Shown: positions 49,610 to 60,274 of the stretch, piece by piece
Layout of the letters: each line of letters begins with the position of its first letter
Position numbering within the stretch: the first letter of the stretch is position 1
Source of the DNA: Dactylis glomerata
Taxonomy: Eukaryota; Streptophyta; Magnoliopsida; Poales; Poaceae
Assembly: GCA_007115705.1 (NCBI GenBank)
Contig: QXEO01002089.1
Span: forward strand, 485,671-549,670
Length of the DNA stretch: 64,000 nt
Reading direction: 5' to 3'
Made by a program: the position numbers and the translations under genes
The notes under the pieces: generated by a model
Told to the model about the DNA's origin: nothing
The model's input: only the letters and a program-made list of their open reading frames with translations
Database searches by the model: none

Positions 49610-50893
49610 AAGGTAGCGTGTACCGCAACACGCGTCCGCTATGCACGGCTACAGCGTGTACCGCGATACGAGGCTAACCCTGGGACGTTTGGTGTACTCA
49701 GTTCTAACCTCGGGCCTTATACAGAAATTTTATCTGTACTCAGTTTTTCCCTCGAGTAATTAGACTGGCAAGTGCAATATACTTAGTTCTACCCTCAAGT
49801 ACCTGGTCAACAGAGAGTCAACAAATGAGATTAACATAGCTAATTGAGTTATTTTATGCGCAAAAAAATCCAAAAAAAATAAAAACATAGTGGCACCTAC
49901 TCATGAAGTCTTCCTACGCAACCTGCCACCTAGGAAACCTTAACAAACATAGATAAATCAAGAGTTTACCACAAATTGCCACTTCTCAGAATCACTAGTA
50001 GCTATGAAGATGCATGGTTTTCCACTCAAACCCCTTTGCAAAATATCTTCCTCAAAACATAGTTTGTCTAAATGAGTCTATAATTGTCACACTCATCTAT
50101 ATTTGAATTGCAAATAATTTGATGTAGCCCAATATAAATTATATTGTATAAAACACGCATTTTTCATTTTATAATTCTTTTATTTGAATCCCTTAGTCTA
50201 TTTACTATTTACGTGCCCTTGGTTTCTTAGTACTACTCAGTTTTGCCCTCAAGTACTGTCACAAATGCTCACAAAAGCCCAAACTTATCCTGATTGGTTG
50301 AGCCGTTGTCACACGGATCAACTCCACCAACCGTTGATCCATTAATCTAACGGGTAGTATACCCCCTCCGTCTCTTCGTGGCCACCCATCTCTCTCTTTT
50401 TGTGGCCACCCCTCTCTCTCTGTCGGTGGACATGAAAATAAAAATCCCTTTTAATATAGATGTTTACTTTCTTGTATTTGTCTTAATTAAACAAAAAATG
50501 TTTTGTACTTTATCTTAATTTCATTTAATTCAAATCATTTCCCTCTACATATCATGAGTTTACGGACATGCCGCGCCGTCACCCGTCATCCAGGCTCCCT
50601 TCGCGTTTTAGTCCTCTAAAAGGGGATCTTGATTCTTGACGTTGTTTCTTTGATTTTTAGGGGTGACTATTTTGCTAGTTTGATTTTTTCACAAAAATAA
50701 ATAATTTTTTTTTGTCTGTCAATCTGGTTATTTTGGTCGAGAGGAAAACGAGTGGAGGGAAAATTTTAATCGTTCCCGCTAATATATAATTTTACCTCTA
50801 TTGACAACACCTAAAAATTGACCCTCTAATTAACTCTTCCCCAAATCAATCTCCTCCCTAAAAAACCTCATCTACACAGACAAAGTCGCCCCC
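49610..50893. other. Spacer between two divergent gene-like units
   Basis: About 1.3 kb, with ACTCAGTTNTNCCCTCAAGTAC-type words at 49695, 49737, 49775 and 50235, then AT-rich sequence. In CACTA elements such spacers can act as a two-way promoter. No ORF. Confidence 0.35.
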
Positions 50894-50894
50894 G

Positions 50895-51400
50895 ATGGCC
50901 ACCACCGCGCCGCCCACCACTACGCCCTCCTCCCCGACGGCCACCACCGCCGTCCTCCACCGCACCGCCCTCCACCTCCGAGACACACACCACCGCGCCG
51001 GCCCACACTGCCCACAACCACTCCACCCCGCCACCTCCAAGACACCCGCCACTACGCCCTCCTCCCGACGCATCTGGAACTCCATTTCCCTCTTTCTGGT
51101 TGCACACCAAAGCTCAGCCACCGCAGGCATTTGTCAGGCCCCCGCATCCCATGTGAGTGCAGGCGTGTGTTCATGCGTCTTCAGTTCCTGCAGTAAGCCA
51201 TCGCTGACTTGTATGATATTGCCTTAATTCTGCAGTCTATACATTAGGAAATAGCATGCACTCACATGTTTTTTTTGTAGGATCGTTCGGTTCTGCGATC
51301 CTTGTTGCAGAGGCCACGCCCACAACCTGTACCGATTGATTACCCTGTCCAAGACTACAGACTTGTACTAGGTTTATTCTCCTTTCGCCTTCCCTCATTT
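50895..51400 (+). pseudogene. Possible 5' exons of the plus-strand CACTA gene
   Basis: ATG at 50895 opens a Thr/Pro/Ser/Ala-rich low-complexity frame (MATTAPPTTTPSSPTATTAV) for about 110 codons. A later segment after TTTTTTTGTAG at 51280 reads RSVLRSLLQRPRPQPVPID. The link to the TNP1-like exon downstream is an inference from strand and order only. Confidence 0.3.
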
Positions 51401-51909
51401 ATCTACTATGAATTCACTCATTGTATTGCTTGGTCGCTTGGTACTACCATTGTGTTGCACGCTCATGTATATGACTATATGATGCTGCAGCGTAACAGAT
51501 CTTGTGAGAACATGGCACATTGGCATATGGATAGTACCGAATGAAGGACCATATAAGTTAGTTCTCTCATACATGCACAATTCAAGTCATAAAAGGATTA
51601 AATTTGACTGATGCGAACAGATGTTTGATTACATGAAAATTAAAATACCCTGCTGACCAACATCTGGATGAGAATGTTAAAAGCTCTACTTGTGTGGGAT
51701 GAATTATGCTAGTGTGTGTCAGCTATGCTAAAAAAGATTTGGTTTTGCATACTACGCGGACATAGGTTTCTAGAATGGTGATTGCAGGCTTAGCTTTACT
51801 TAGACAGAAAATCTGTCAAAACAGTATTGGTAATGCCAAGAACCAGGATGGCGAGCATGATAATGCCAGTTGTCTACTGATTCAACAAAAATCATCATCG
51901 CTGCAATAT

Positions 51910-51926
51910 TGTATTATTGATTCCAT
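51910..51926. repeat. LINE target duplication, left copy
   Basis: TGTATTATTGATTCCAT, identical to 53868-53884. Confidence 0.95.
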
Positions 51927-53867
51927 TTTTTTCGAGAATACACCCAAGCGGGTGCATTAATCACATAGAAGAGACAACGCCGAAGAACGGCAAGCTGCTG
52001 CCAACAAGAGGTGGCAGCTCCTCAAGAACGGACTACTCTCCACCTATCCACGGCAACAGCTCCGAAAAGCGAAAGGAATCACTACGGAACAGCCTAGCTA
52101 CACGCCACCTACCGTACTCCTCTCTAATCTTCGCTAGGATGACCCCAAGCTCAGGCCGAGCCCCGTTGAAGACCACATCATTGCGGTGCCGCCAAATACA
52201 CCAGAAGACCAGGGTAATAGCCGTCCACAGGTCCCGCTGACTGGCCTTGGGGCAGGGCCTAGAAGTCCACCACTGAAGGAGATCCGAATCAGCCTCCGGA
52301 AGCCACTGTAGTCGATCCCAGTGGCTAAGGGCCGACGCCCACACCTCCCGGGCCACCACACAACCAAGCAACAAGTGTTGCAACGTCTCCGGCTCCTGGT
52401 CACAGAGCGGGCAAGCCGCGGGGTGCGGAAGACCACGACGCTCTAGCCGGTCTGCCGTCCAACATCTGTCCTTGGAGACGAGCCAAGCGAAAAACCTACA
52501 CCCATAAGGGGCCCTTGAGTGCCACACCTGAGCCGCCGCTGTAGCCTGGCAACGACCCACAAAGAAAGCCTTGTAAGCTGACTTGGAGGAGTACGTCCCA
52601 TCCGGCGACCAGGCCCAAATCAGCTCGTCCCCACGCTCTGGAAAGAGCTGAACCTCAGCGAGGATCTGCCAGAGAACAAAGAACTCCGCGAGCGCCTCGG
52701 CCGAGAGGTTAGGCCCGCAGTCCTGAAGCCAAAGGCCAGAAAGCCCCTCCTTAACCGAGCGGGCTTCGGCAATGCGAGGAGGGATCATCGCCGCCAGGTT
52801 GGGAGCCACGTCCTCCACACGAGCGCCATCCAACCAACGGTCCAACCAGAACCTAGCACGTTCACCATTACCAAGACGAACTATCGTGGCCGCCTCAAAC
52901 AGGGCCAACGAAGCCCGGGGGAGTCAAAGATCAAACTCCGCCCAGGTCCTAGCAGGGTCAGTCCACTGCAGCCACGCCCAACGACAACGAAGCGCCAGGT
53001 TGAGAATGCGCAAGTTCGGCAAGCCCAGCCCGCCCACAGACTTGGGCGAGGTCACCTTGTCCCACGCCACCAGGCAATGGCCACCATTCACCTGTTGCCT
53101 GCCTTTCCACAGGAAGGCCCTACAGATCTTGGCGAAGGCCTCCAGGGTCTTCGGTGGGATATCCAGGGACATCAAGGCATGAACCAACATCGACGAGAGC
53201 GTGGTCTGGACGAGAATTGCCCGGCCGCCACGGTTCATGAGCTTGGCACACCACGGTTGCACCCTCCTCATCGCGTTGTCAACCACAGGCTGTAGCTGCG
53301 CCGCGGAGACCTTGCGGATACCCAAGGGCAAACCAAGGTATCGAAATGGAAGGGAGCCCACCTCGCAACCGAGAATGTCACGCGCAAGCGTAACCTGCTC
53401 CGGCGAACACCGAATAGGGTGAATGGAGCACTTAGCAAGGTTGGTGCACAATCCGGAAGCCACACCAAAGTCCTCAACAATGGCCGAACAGGTGAGGAGG
53501 TCCAACCGAGTAGGCCTCACGAAGGTAACCACATCATCGGCATACATCGAGGTGCGATGCCGCAACCCACGCTCGGCAAGAGCCGAGAGCAAGCCATCGC
53601 TAGCCGCCCTCTCGATCATCAGGTGGAGCACGTCCATCACCGAGTCGAACAGGAGGGGGGAAAGGGGGTCCCCTTGCCGCAAGCCACGTCTATTGAAGAT
53701 GAGATTACCCGCCACGCCATTAACCACCACGCGGGTGGATGCCGACCCCAACAAGCCACAAATCATGGAGATCCAACGTCGGCCGAACCCCAGCTTAGAC
53801 AAGACATCAAGCAGAAAAGCCCAATCCACAGTGTCAAAGGCCTTAGTGATGTCGAGCTTAAGCAGAA
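51927..53867 (-). mobile_element. 5'-truncated L1-type LINE
   Basis: 1,941 bp with perfect 17-bp target duplication. The minus strand runs from inside the reverse transcriptase to a 3' end beside a T run (51927-51932, the tail of the insert). The coding frame carries a single stop. It sits inside the CACTA-like element, so it is younger than that insertion or came with it. Confidence 0.93.
52033..53866 (-). pseudogene. LINE ORF2 C-terminal part, one in-frame stop
   Basis: From 53829 to 52033 one frame is open except TGA at 52926-52924. Reverse transcriptase motifs: GLRQGDPLSPLLF and the catalytic YADDVV, then NRGGRAILVQTTLSSM and the IWR-type GGLGLPNLR thumb region. After the stop come the zf-RVT knuckle WTADRLERRGL...CPLCDQEPETLQHLL...GC and a C-terminal TLVFWCIWRHRNDVVFNG segment. 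The endonuclease and the N-terminal half of the reverse transcriptase are lost by 5' truncation. There is no C-terminal RNase H. Confidence 0.9.
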
Positions 53868-53884
53868 TGTATTATTGATTCCAT
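53868..53884. repeat. LINE target duplication, right copy
   Basis: TGTATTATTGATTCCAT, all 17 bases equal to the left copy. Confidence 0.95.
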
Positions 53885-53984
53885 GCCAAAGGTAATATTT
53901 GTGTGCTTTTGTGTTTTGAAGTTGCAGCTTTCTATAGCTACAGGATATGAATATCTCTCCATGTGCTAATATTGTCTGTTTATA

Positions 53985-54104
53985 GGTGAGGGAAATGAGA
54001 GATTAGACGGGTTAAATCTGTGGCAAGATCAGACCAGCATGGCACTAGAAATAAACGCCCACACTCAGTTCCCTCAAATAGAAGGCGTACTTGTTCAGTC
54101 AAGG
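53985..54104 (+). pseudogene. Possible internal exon of the CACTA plus-strand gene
   Basis: Between TTGTCTGTTTATAG and a GTAAAT donor there is an open frame with NERLDGLNLWQDQTSMALEI. Borders are good splice sites. Function unknown. Confidence 0.35.
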
Positions 54105-55333
54105 TAAATGGCTGCTCTAGGTTATTAGTTCTTTGTGCTAATCATGGTGCTTTTCTCAACAGTGAGATTCACCAAATCATTATTTGATTCCTTCCCATAA
54201 GCTAAACTGGCTAGCCAGACAGAGTAAGTTTATAAGGTCATAGTACAACCCTGTCACATGTTCACTTTGGTTGAGTTCGTGTCGTGTTGAATGAAAACCA
54301 CTATTTATTTGCTGGAATCGAAGATCAGATGAATTTAACTCTTATTCCATTATCTAATTCCCATCTGCTGCCGTATAGGCTTGCACCACCATCGCTCTTA
54401 CTTCTTTTGTGCCGTCGGAGCCAGCCGTGCGGCCAGGGGCGTAGCTGCAGCCACTGTCTTCTACCACCAAGGCTCTCTGTATGAGCGGGATCACACAGCT
54501 GCAACTTCAGGCATCCAAAATCTGGTTCGTTCTTAGCATCTTGTTTTGATTTCATCCGGCAATCATTTCTTCAATCAGATCGGCCAACAATACTTGGTAC
54601 TATATCTCTTTTTCTATGCGAGTACTAGTAGAGTATGAGGTGCTAGATCTCATGTTCCTGGTTCCTAAATGCATAACTAGAGTTAAGAACTTGTGAAGTC
54701 AGCTCACTAAGTGATTCCTATATAACCGTTCCTTGGATTTACTTGTGTTCTGTTTCTTGGATTTTCCATGGAGGTTTACTGGATGTCTACTGCTAGCAGA
54801 AGGTGACTAAGAGAATTTTGGAAAAACCACGTTATGCACATATCTGGGAGAGTATGAACCACTTCCCAAAACCACAGGTTGTCACTATGTTTTGTGAGAT
54901 AAACCAGGAATAGCTTTGATGTTTTTTGTGATGATTAGATGGTTGTAATTTTGATCAGATATGTGCAAGAAGCATACTACAGTTCATGGTAGAGAGGCAA
55001 CAGTAGTCTGAACCAATATCGCCTGGACTACGGCTGAATAAAGTGGTAGCTAATTGATCTTTTCTTTTGTGTAAGTCTGTATATGCTGAGCTTGTCTGAC
55101 CAATAGCAAAGGTTAAATGGCATCTTAGGCTCCAAAGCATCTATGCAGCTTTTAACTCATGAAAGATCATGCAGTTAACGTCATTACTAGAGTTTCTTTT
55201 TATCTGAAGGTGCAACTACAACAACAATATACCTCATTCTGATTTGGTATTTCCTTGCAATGATCCTGTTACCTGAAAAGATTATCATTGTCATCCAATT
55301 CTAATATTGATCATGATATGTGTTGGTTCCAAG
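54105..55333. other. CACTA interior, intron-like
   Basis: AT-rich, with one GC-richer patch at 54390-54480. No domain recognised. Confidence 0.4.
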
Positions 55334-55560
55334 GTAATTTTGAAGACGTCAACCTATCCAAACTAGAAGAACGTTGCATATGCTACTATTCAGAGTTTTG
55401 ATCCTGCAACTAAGGCAACTGGTATCGAGTTAGGTGCTGAATTTCCTCTTGTGCACATAGATCAACCTATTTTAGATAACAAGGAGTTGGTAAGGGAAGT
55501 ATATCGAGTTAGGTGCTGAATTGGTGATGCTGTTGCTGAAGGATTCTTTAGTCATCTTTT
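55334..55560 (+). pseudogene. TNP1/En-Spm-like protein fragment
   Basis: The plus frame reads VILKTSTYPN, TAG, then KNVAYATIQSFDPATKATGI and a GAEFPLVHIDQPILDNKELV segment. After a 21-bp duplication the frame resumes with IGDAVAEGFF. This is the order of the plant TNP1/En-Spm transposon protein domain (C-terminal, Transposase_23 type), found with CACTA elements. Stop, duplication and frame changes make it non-functional. It gives the best evidence for the class of the surrounding transposon. The call is from remembered family pattern. Confidence 0.6.
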
Positions 55561-56019
55561 GTGCATATTTAATAATGTAACTGAATGGTCCAATTCTATC
55601 TTACAGATTCGAAAGAAGGATGACTGAGCTGCACCTGAAGTCTCTGGTTGGATCAAGAATCAAATAAATTTTGAAGAGTTTGTTTAGCAATAATTAGTTT
55701 ACATTGATAGGTTGTAAAATGTACTATCGTTCACAAGATCTTTTTATTTAGTCGGATGATGCAAACACTATGGTGTAATATTCTTCACTATGATTTATCA
55801 AATTAATATGAGTGTGATGTTGTGCAAATATATTCCTAATTTTGTTATACACAATTCTACATTCGTAATCAATATTTTCATACTTTCAATATGTGGATGT
55901 ATCATACTAAAATAATGAATGAATTATTTTAGTGTGTGCAGCGATTTATTAAATAAATGTAAAATCCATAAAATAGGAACAATTTTTTTTGACTAATTAA
56001 AAAGAAATACATTAAATAT

Positions 56020-56467
56020 AGTGTTACTAATGGTGTTATCGTACTTCAAAAATGTGTTACCAAGGTAATTGATAACTATGAATAATAGTGTTACAACACT
56101 TGACTACTATGTTACTAATAGGGTCCTCCAGCTAAAATAATTGTTACTAAGTATGTTACTATGATTACAAAATATGTTACCATCATAGTTCCACGTCTAC
56201 CAAAATATGTTACCACTGGTGTTACTATAGGTATAAAAATGTGTTACCGGTACATTCAGTAACACGTAATGAGCGTGTTACAACAATATAAATGGTAACA
56301 CAATTTTTAGCATATGGTAACAATTATTATGTGTGCCTGTGCACACCACTTAGTAACACGGCCTAATGGAACACATGTCAAAAGGTGTTACTAAATGGCA
56401 TAGTAACAGTGTTTTGGACCTGTAGTAACACAACACTGTGTTACCAAAGCTCTGTCCTGTTGTAGTA
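56020..56467. repeat. Right subterminal TGTTAC/GTAACA repeats
   Basis: Roughly twenty GTTAC, GTAAC or TGTTACC words in both orientations over 450 bases, ending GTGTTACCAAAGCTCTGTCC, the inverse of the left end. Confidence 0.8.
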
Positions 56468-57226
56468 GAGATAACAAAAGATATAATTCAGTACAACAAC
56501 TTAATCATAAACACCAATATTCATCGGATCCCAACAAACCAAACATGTAGAATTACATAACGGTGATCTCAATCATGTAGGGCAGCTCATGAGATCTAAA
56601 CATGAAGCACATAGTGGAGAAGACAACCATCTAGCTACTGCTATGGACCCATAGTCCAAGGTAGACTACTCACTCATCGCTCCGGAGGCAAGCATGGCGA
56701 TGAAGGAGACCTCCGGTGGCGATTCCCCTCTCCGACAGGGTGCCGGGAAGAACTTTTGGACCCTCCCGATCTTCGGGTCGATGGCGGCGGCGGATCGCGA
56801 TGTGTTCTGGAAAACTGATCGGGTACTTAGGTTTTTCTTGTCGGGGGGTCTTTATAGGCGAAGGGTCGATGTCAGAGGTGGAGCCAGGCTCCCTAACACA
56901 TGGGTGGCGCGGCCAAGGGCCTGGCCGCGCCAGTCCTATGTGTGGGGCCCTGGTGGCCCCTCTCCGTCTCTCCTTCGGATCTCTGGAAGCTTCCGGGTAA
57001 AATAAGACTTCAGGAACTTGTTTCGTCCAATTCCGAGAATATTTCCTGTGTATCACTTCTGAAACACAAAAATAGCAGAAAACAGGAAACTGGCACTGTG
57101 GCACTTCGTTAATAGGTTAGTTCGGAAAATGCATAAAAATGCCACTAAGTGTAACGAAACAATAGGCAAATGGTGTAAAAACAAGCATGGAGCATCAAAA
57201 ATTATAGATACGTTTGAGACGTATCA
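56466..57226 (-). repeat. E3 LTR, 5' part
   Basis: Starts TGATACGTCTCAAACG at 57226 on the minus strand and joins the other half at 44539; about 5-6 bases of the expected LTR (ACAACA) are missing at the junction. Confidence 0.9.
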
Positions 57227-58112
57227 AGCATCCCCAAGCTTAACTCCTGCTCGTCCTCGAGTAGGTAAGTGATAACAAAAGAATAATTTTTGAGGTGACA
57301 TGCACCTACACAATCTTGATCATATATGTAAGCATTGGTGAGCTGGGATCAATAGAACTTAAAACATGGGCATGAAGATATAATCATGACAATAAAAACT
57401 TGGCAACCATGTGGTAAACATGCAAATGAACACAAACAAAAGATCATGAAAATGAAACAATGAAAGTCAAACGTGTGTTCAAATCATAAGGAAAAACATA
57501 CAAATGGTTTTCAGCTTGTCCTTCAAAGAGAGCAAAACATAAATGCATAGGACACCTTCAAGTTTAAGAGGGCGACTAGATACAAATAATTTAAGAACAA
57601 GTGAAACCAACAATATGAATCAATCAATGAACTTTGGGACAATGCATATCACACTAAGAATGACAACTATGCTCTCTTAATGGTGCATAAAGAAAGAAAG
57701 TGGTGACTCAACATAAAAGCAAAACGAAAGGCCCTTCGCAGAGGGAAGCAGTGATTGCAAGTTTTATAACCTTCAAAAATTATGGTACTTACCGGCTTTG
57801 AGCTCTCATTGCCCCCATCATAAGCATCTTGAATGGTTAAAGTTAATGCGAGAACAATTATGATGCATATGCTTGACAAATCATAAGTTGAAAACCTCGT
57901 GCCCCGTGAATACGAGTACCCAAACCTCATGCTACTTTACTTAGGGTCCCAAGCAAGGCTCTTGTCATTGTAAGTATATGCATATCATTGAGAACCGCCA
58001 ATGGGGTACCTCCGTGCCCGATGACATGGAACAAGCCCACACCAAAATGACAGGACAAGCAGACAATGAACACCTCGACATCTCTTTTATTTGCTATATT
58101 GTTTAGCTTTTT
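57227..58112 (-). other. E3 3' internal region with polypurine tract
   Basis: On the minus strand it ends CTTGGGGATGCT directly before the LTR. About 530 bases match 37915-38445; beyond that it differs (TTTTCAACTTATGATTTGTC region), so E3 is a related but distinct element. No ORF. Confidence 0.75.
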
Positions 58113-58115
58113 ATT

Positions 58116-58478
58116 GTGAGATGCGTCGTCGAATGTTCACCATGGGTATGTGATGAGGACATCCCTACGGTTGATACAACCGTTGCACCTACAGCCACAC
58201 TTCCTCACATTTCACAATTCCAAGGACCTCTCACAAGAGCTCGTGCACGCCAACTAAATTATCAGGTACTTTCGTTTCTAGGAACTATTCCTAATATACA
58301 TGAGAATATGATGCTGCCTAAATCAGATGTGTTTATGTTACTTAGGAATGATGGGCCTAGCACGGATGAGAGGGACAAGCATTGGAGCATGATCGTGCAT
58401 GGAGATGATGGCAGCAATCGTGTGAGGATTCAGAATGACGCTACAAGTGAAGATTTCAGAACTTTGAAGCCACCATAA
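58116..58478 (+). pseudogene. C-terminal part of a Gypsy polyprotein
   Basis: 120 codons to TAA, including GPLTRARARQLNYQVLSFL, the hallmark tail of Tekay/Del-type Gypsy polyproteins in grasses, then a charged segment (MLLRNDGPSTDERDKH). All catalytic domains lie outside and are lost. The ATG at 58116 is not a true start. Confidence 0.75.
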
Positions 58479-59090
58479 TGCTGCCAGGATGCTTGGATGA
58501 AATTCACAAGTTACTCAATCATAAAATTCGTCCAAGGCTTTATATGGTGCTGCGTCACCTTATTTTATGGGTTAAACCAATGTATTTTCGTCATAGGTAT
58601 TTTAGGGGTTTTCTGGAGGCTGTTTGAGTGGAAATTGGCCCATCTAGGGTTATTTTCGGATGGCCCATTAGGGCTATACGAAAATCCCTGCCCTTTCCCT
58701 CATATATACCTCCTCCTAGCCGTCATTAGAACTTGGATTTTGTTTAGTTAAAAGACTTAGCCACGAGCTACTCTTCGCCATAGGCACAAGTGTCAAATCG
58801 ACCTTTTGTACTACGCACAGACAGAATCCCACCTCTTCAATAAAGCCTTCATCTTTATTCGCAATATCTTGATTGCAACTATAATTCTTGCTTGTTCTTC
58901 GATTGCTTGCAGGGATTGATCCTCGTGATCAGGTTGATCTAGCTCCGGCGTGATCAATAGCCTCAGAAGTTGGTGTATCGATTGCTAAGGCGCAACGTCT
59001 CGCACGTTTGTAGTTGGATCGTCAACGTCGACCTTCACCATAATCGATAGATATCGTCTCATCAAAAGATCGGGCACCTTTACCCTATCA
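58479..59090 (+). repeat. Gypsy LTR (about 612 bp), start uncertain
   Basis: May begin TGCTGCCAGG right after the stop codon, though no clear polypurine tract precedes it; ends CCCTATCA. A TATA-like CATATATACC is at about 58700 and AATAAAG at about 58838. The primer site TGGTATCAGA follows at 59093-59102. Confidence 0.6.
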
Positions 59091-60274
59091 AGTGGTATCA
59101 GATTTCAGGTTGATCGGTGAGATTTACTGTTTACGTAGTCTAGATTGCATCTTCATACCTAGAATCCACGAAAAAGCCAAAAATATTAGGACTAGATCTT
59201 TTCCTAGAAACAGTTCGAGCCTTTGCATCTTTTCTTTTCAGTATTTGCATTGTTGAATTCTAGTCTGCATCGTCGTGTCCAGTGTTGGTTTTACGTCTAG
59301 CTCTTTAGAGTTTCGAGTTCGGGTCACCACCGTCACCACCGCCACCACCGATTTCGCTATCACCACCGCCACCACCGTTTCCGCCATCACCACCGCCATA
59401 CACCCTTTAGTTTTCCTACTCTTGTTTCCCATCTTTACAGATCCGATCCGAGTTGTGACTTGATCAAGTTCCAGAAAGTTTCGGCCAGAAGGAAAGAGGA
59501 GAGGAGAGCAAAAAAAAAAAAAAAATTCAACTCCGCATCCAAGTCGGATTTTGACCGCTGGCTACTAGTCCAGTCCGAATTCAGTCTGAATTTGGACAGT
59601 TTCGTCAGTTTTTTGACGGTTTTCGACAGCAAACTTCAACTGGCCATAACTTTTGCATACGAACTCCGTTTTCGACGTGCGAGTACTCAAAATGCACGTA
59701 GCGAAAAGATCTATCTGACCACAAGTGTCAAATCGACCTTTTGTACTACGCACAGACAGAATCCCACCTCTTCAATAAAGCCTTCATTTTTATTCGCAAT
59801 ATCTTGATTGCAACTATAATTCTTGCTTGTTCTTCGATTGCTTGCAGGGATTGATCCTCGTGATCAGGTTGATCTAGCTCCGGCGTGATCAATAGCCTCG
59901 GAAGTTGGTGTATCGATTGCTAAGGCGCAACGTCTCGCACGTTTGTAGTCGGATCATCAACGTCGACCTCCACCATAATCGATAGATATCGTCTCATCGA
60001 AAGATCGGGCACCTTTACCCTATCAAGTGGTATCAGATTTCAGGTTGATCGGTGAGATTTACTGTTTACGTAGTCTAGATTGCATCTTCATACCTAGAAT
60101 CCACGAAAAAGCCAAAAATATTAGGACTAGATCTTTTCCTAGAAACAGTTCGAGCCTTTGCATCTTTTCTTTTCAGTATTTGCATTGTTGAATTCTAGTC
60201 TGCATCGTCGTGTCCAGTGTTGGTTTTACGTCTAGCTCTTTAGAGTTTCGAGTTCGGGTCACCACCGTCACCAC
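58785..60274 (+). repeat. 555-bp direct repeat of LTR end plus leader
   Basis: 58785-59339 and 59720-60274 are almost identical and equal in length, from CACAAGTGTCAAATCGACC to CCGTCACCAC. Each includes the LTR 3' part, primer site (59093, 60028) and leader. They are 935 bases apart. Confidence 0.9.

Larger units (their letters stand above)
44540..56467. mobile_element. CACTA-like DNA transposon with decayed TNP1-like gene
   Basis: An insertion of about 11.9 kb inside the E3 LTR. Its ends share an exact 18-bp inverted repeat, CAGAGCTTTGGTAACACA (about 44550-44567 and the inverse at about 56435-56452). The right end finishes CTGTTGTAGTA, one base from the inverse of CACTACAACAG. Both ends are rich in GTAACA/TGTTAC words over 250-500 bases, as CACTA subterminal repeats are. 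Inside are a TNP1-like remnant, a minus-strand gene-like exon, MITEs and LINE fragments. No TNP2/TNPD transposase is recognised, so it is non-autonomous. The left terminus lacks the CACTA bases and no clean 3-bp duplication could be fixed. Confidence 0.65.
43725..58112 (-). mobile_element. Reverse Gypsy element E3, partial, split by the CACTA-like element
   Basis: On the minus strand, the LTR runs 57226 to 56466 and then 44539 to 43725. The CACTA-like insertion lies between. Upstream of the LTR is the 3' internal region (57227-58112), beginning with the same CTTGGGGATGCT tract as the gag-only element; about 500 bp match that element's 3' end, then it diverges. The 5' part of E3 is missing. 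Just outside the LTR end, 43702-43718 contains the inverse of TGGCGCCA, either chance or a primer-site remnant. Confidence 0.75.
58113..60274 (+). mobile_element. 3' end of another Gypsy element with duplicated LTR-leader
   Basis: Begins in the last part of a polyprotein, continues through an LTR ending CCCTATCA (59090), an initiator-Met-type primer site, leader sequence, then a second copy of the LTR 3' part plus primer site and leader. The 5' side was cut at the junction with E3 and the 3' side by the next LTR insertion. Confidence 0.75.
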
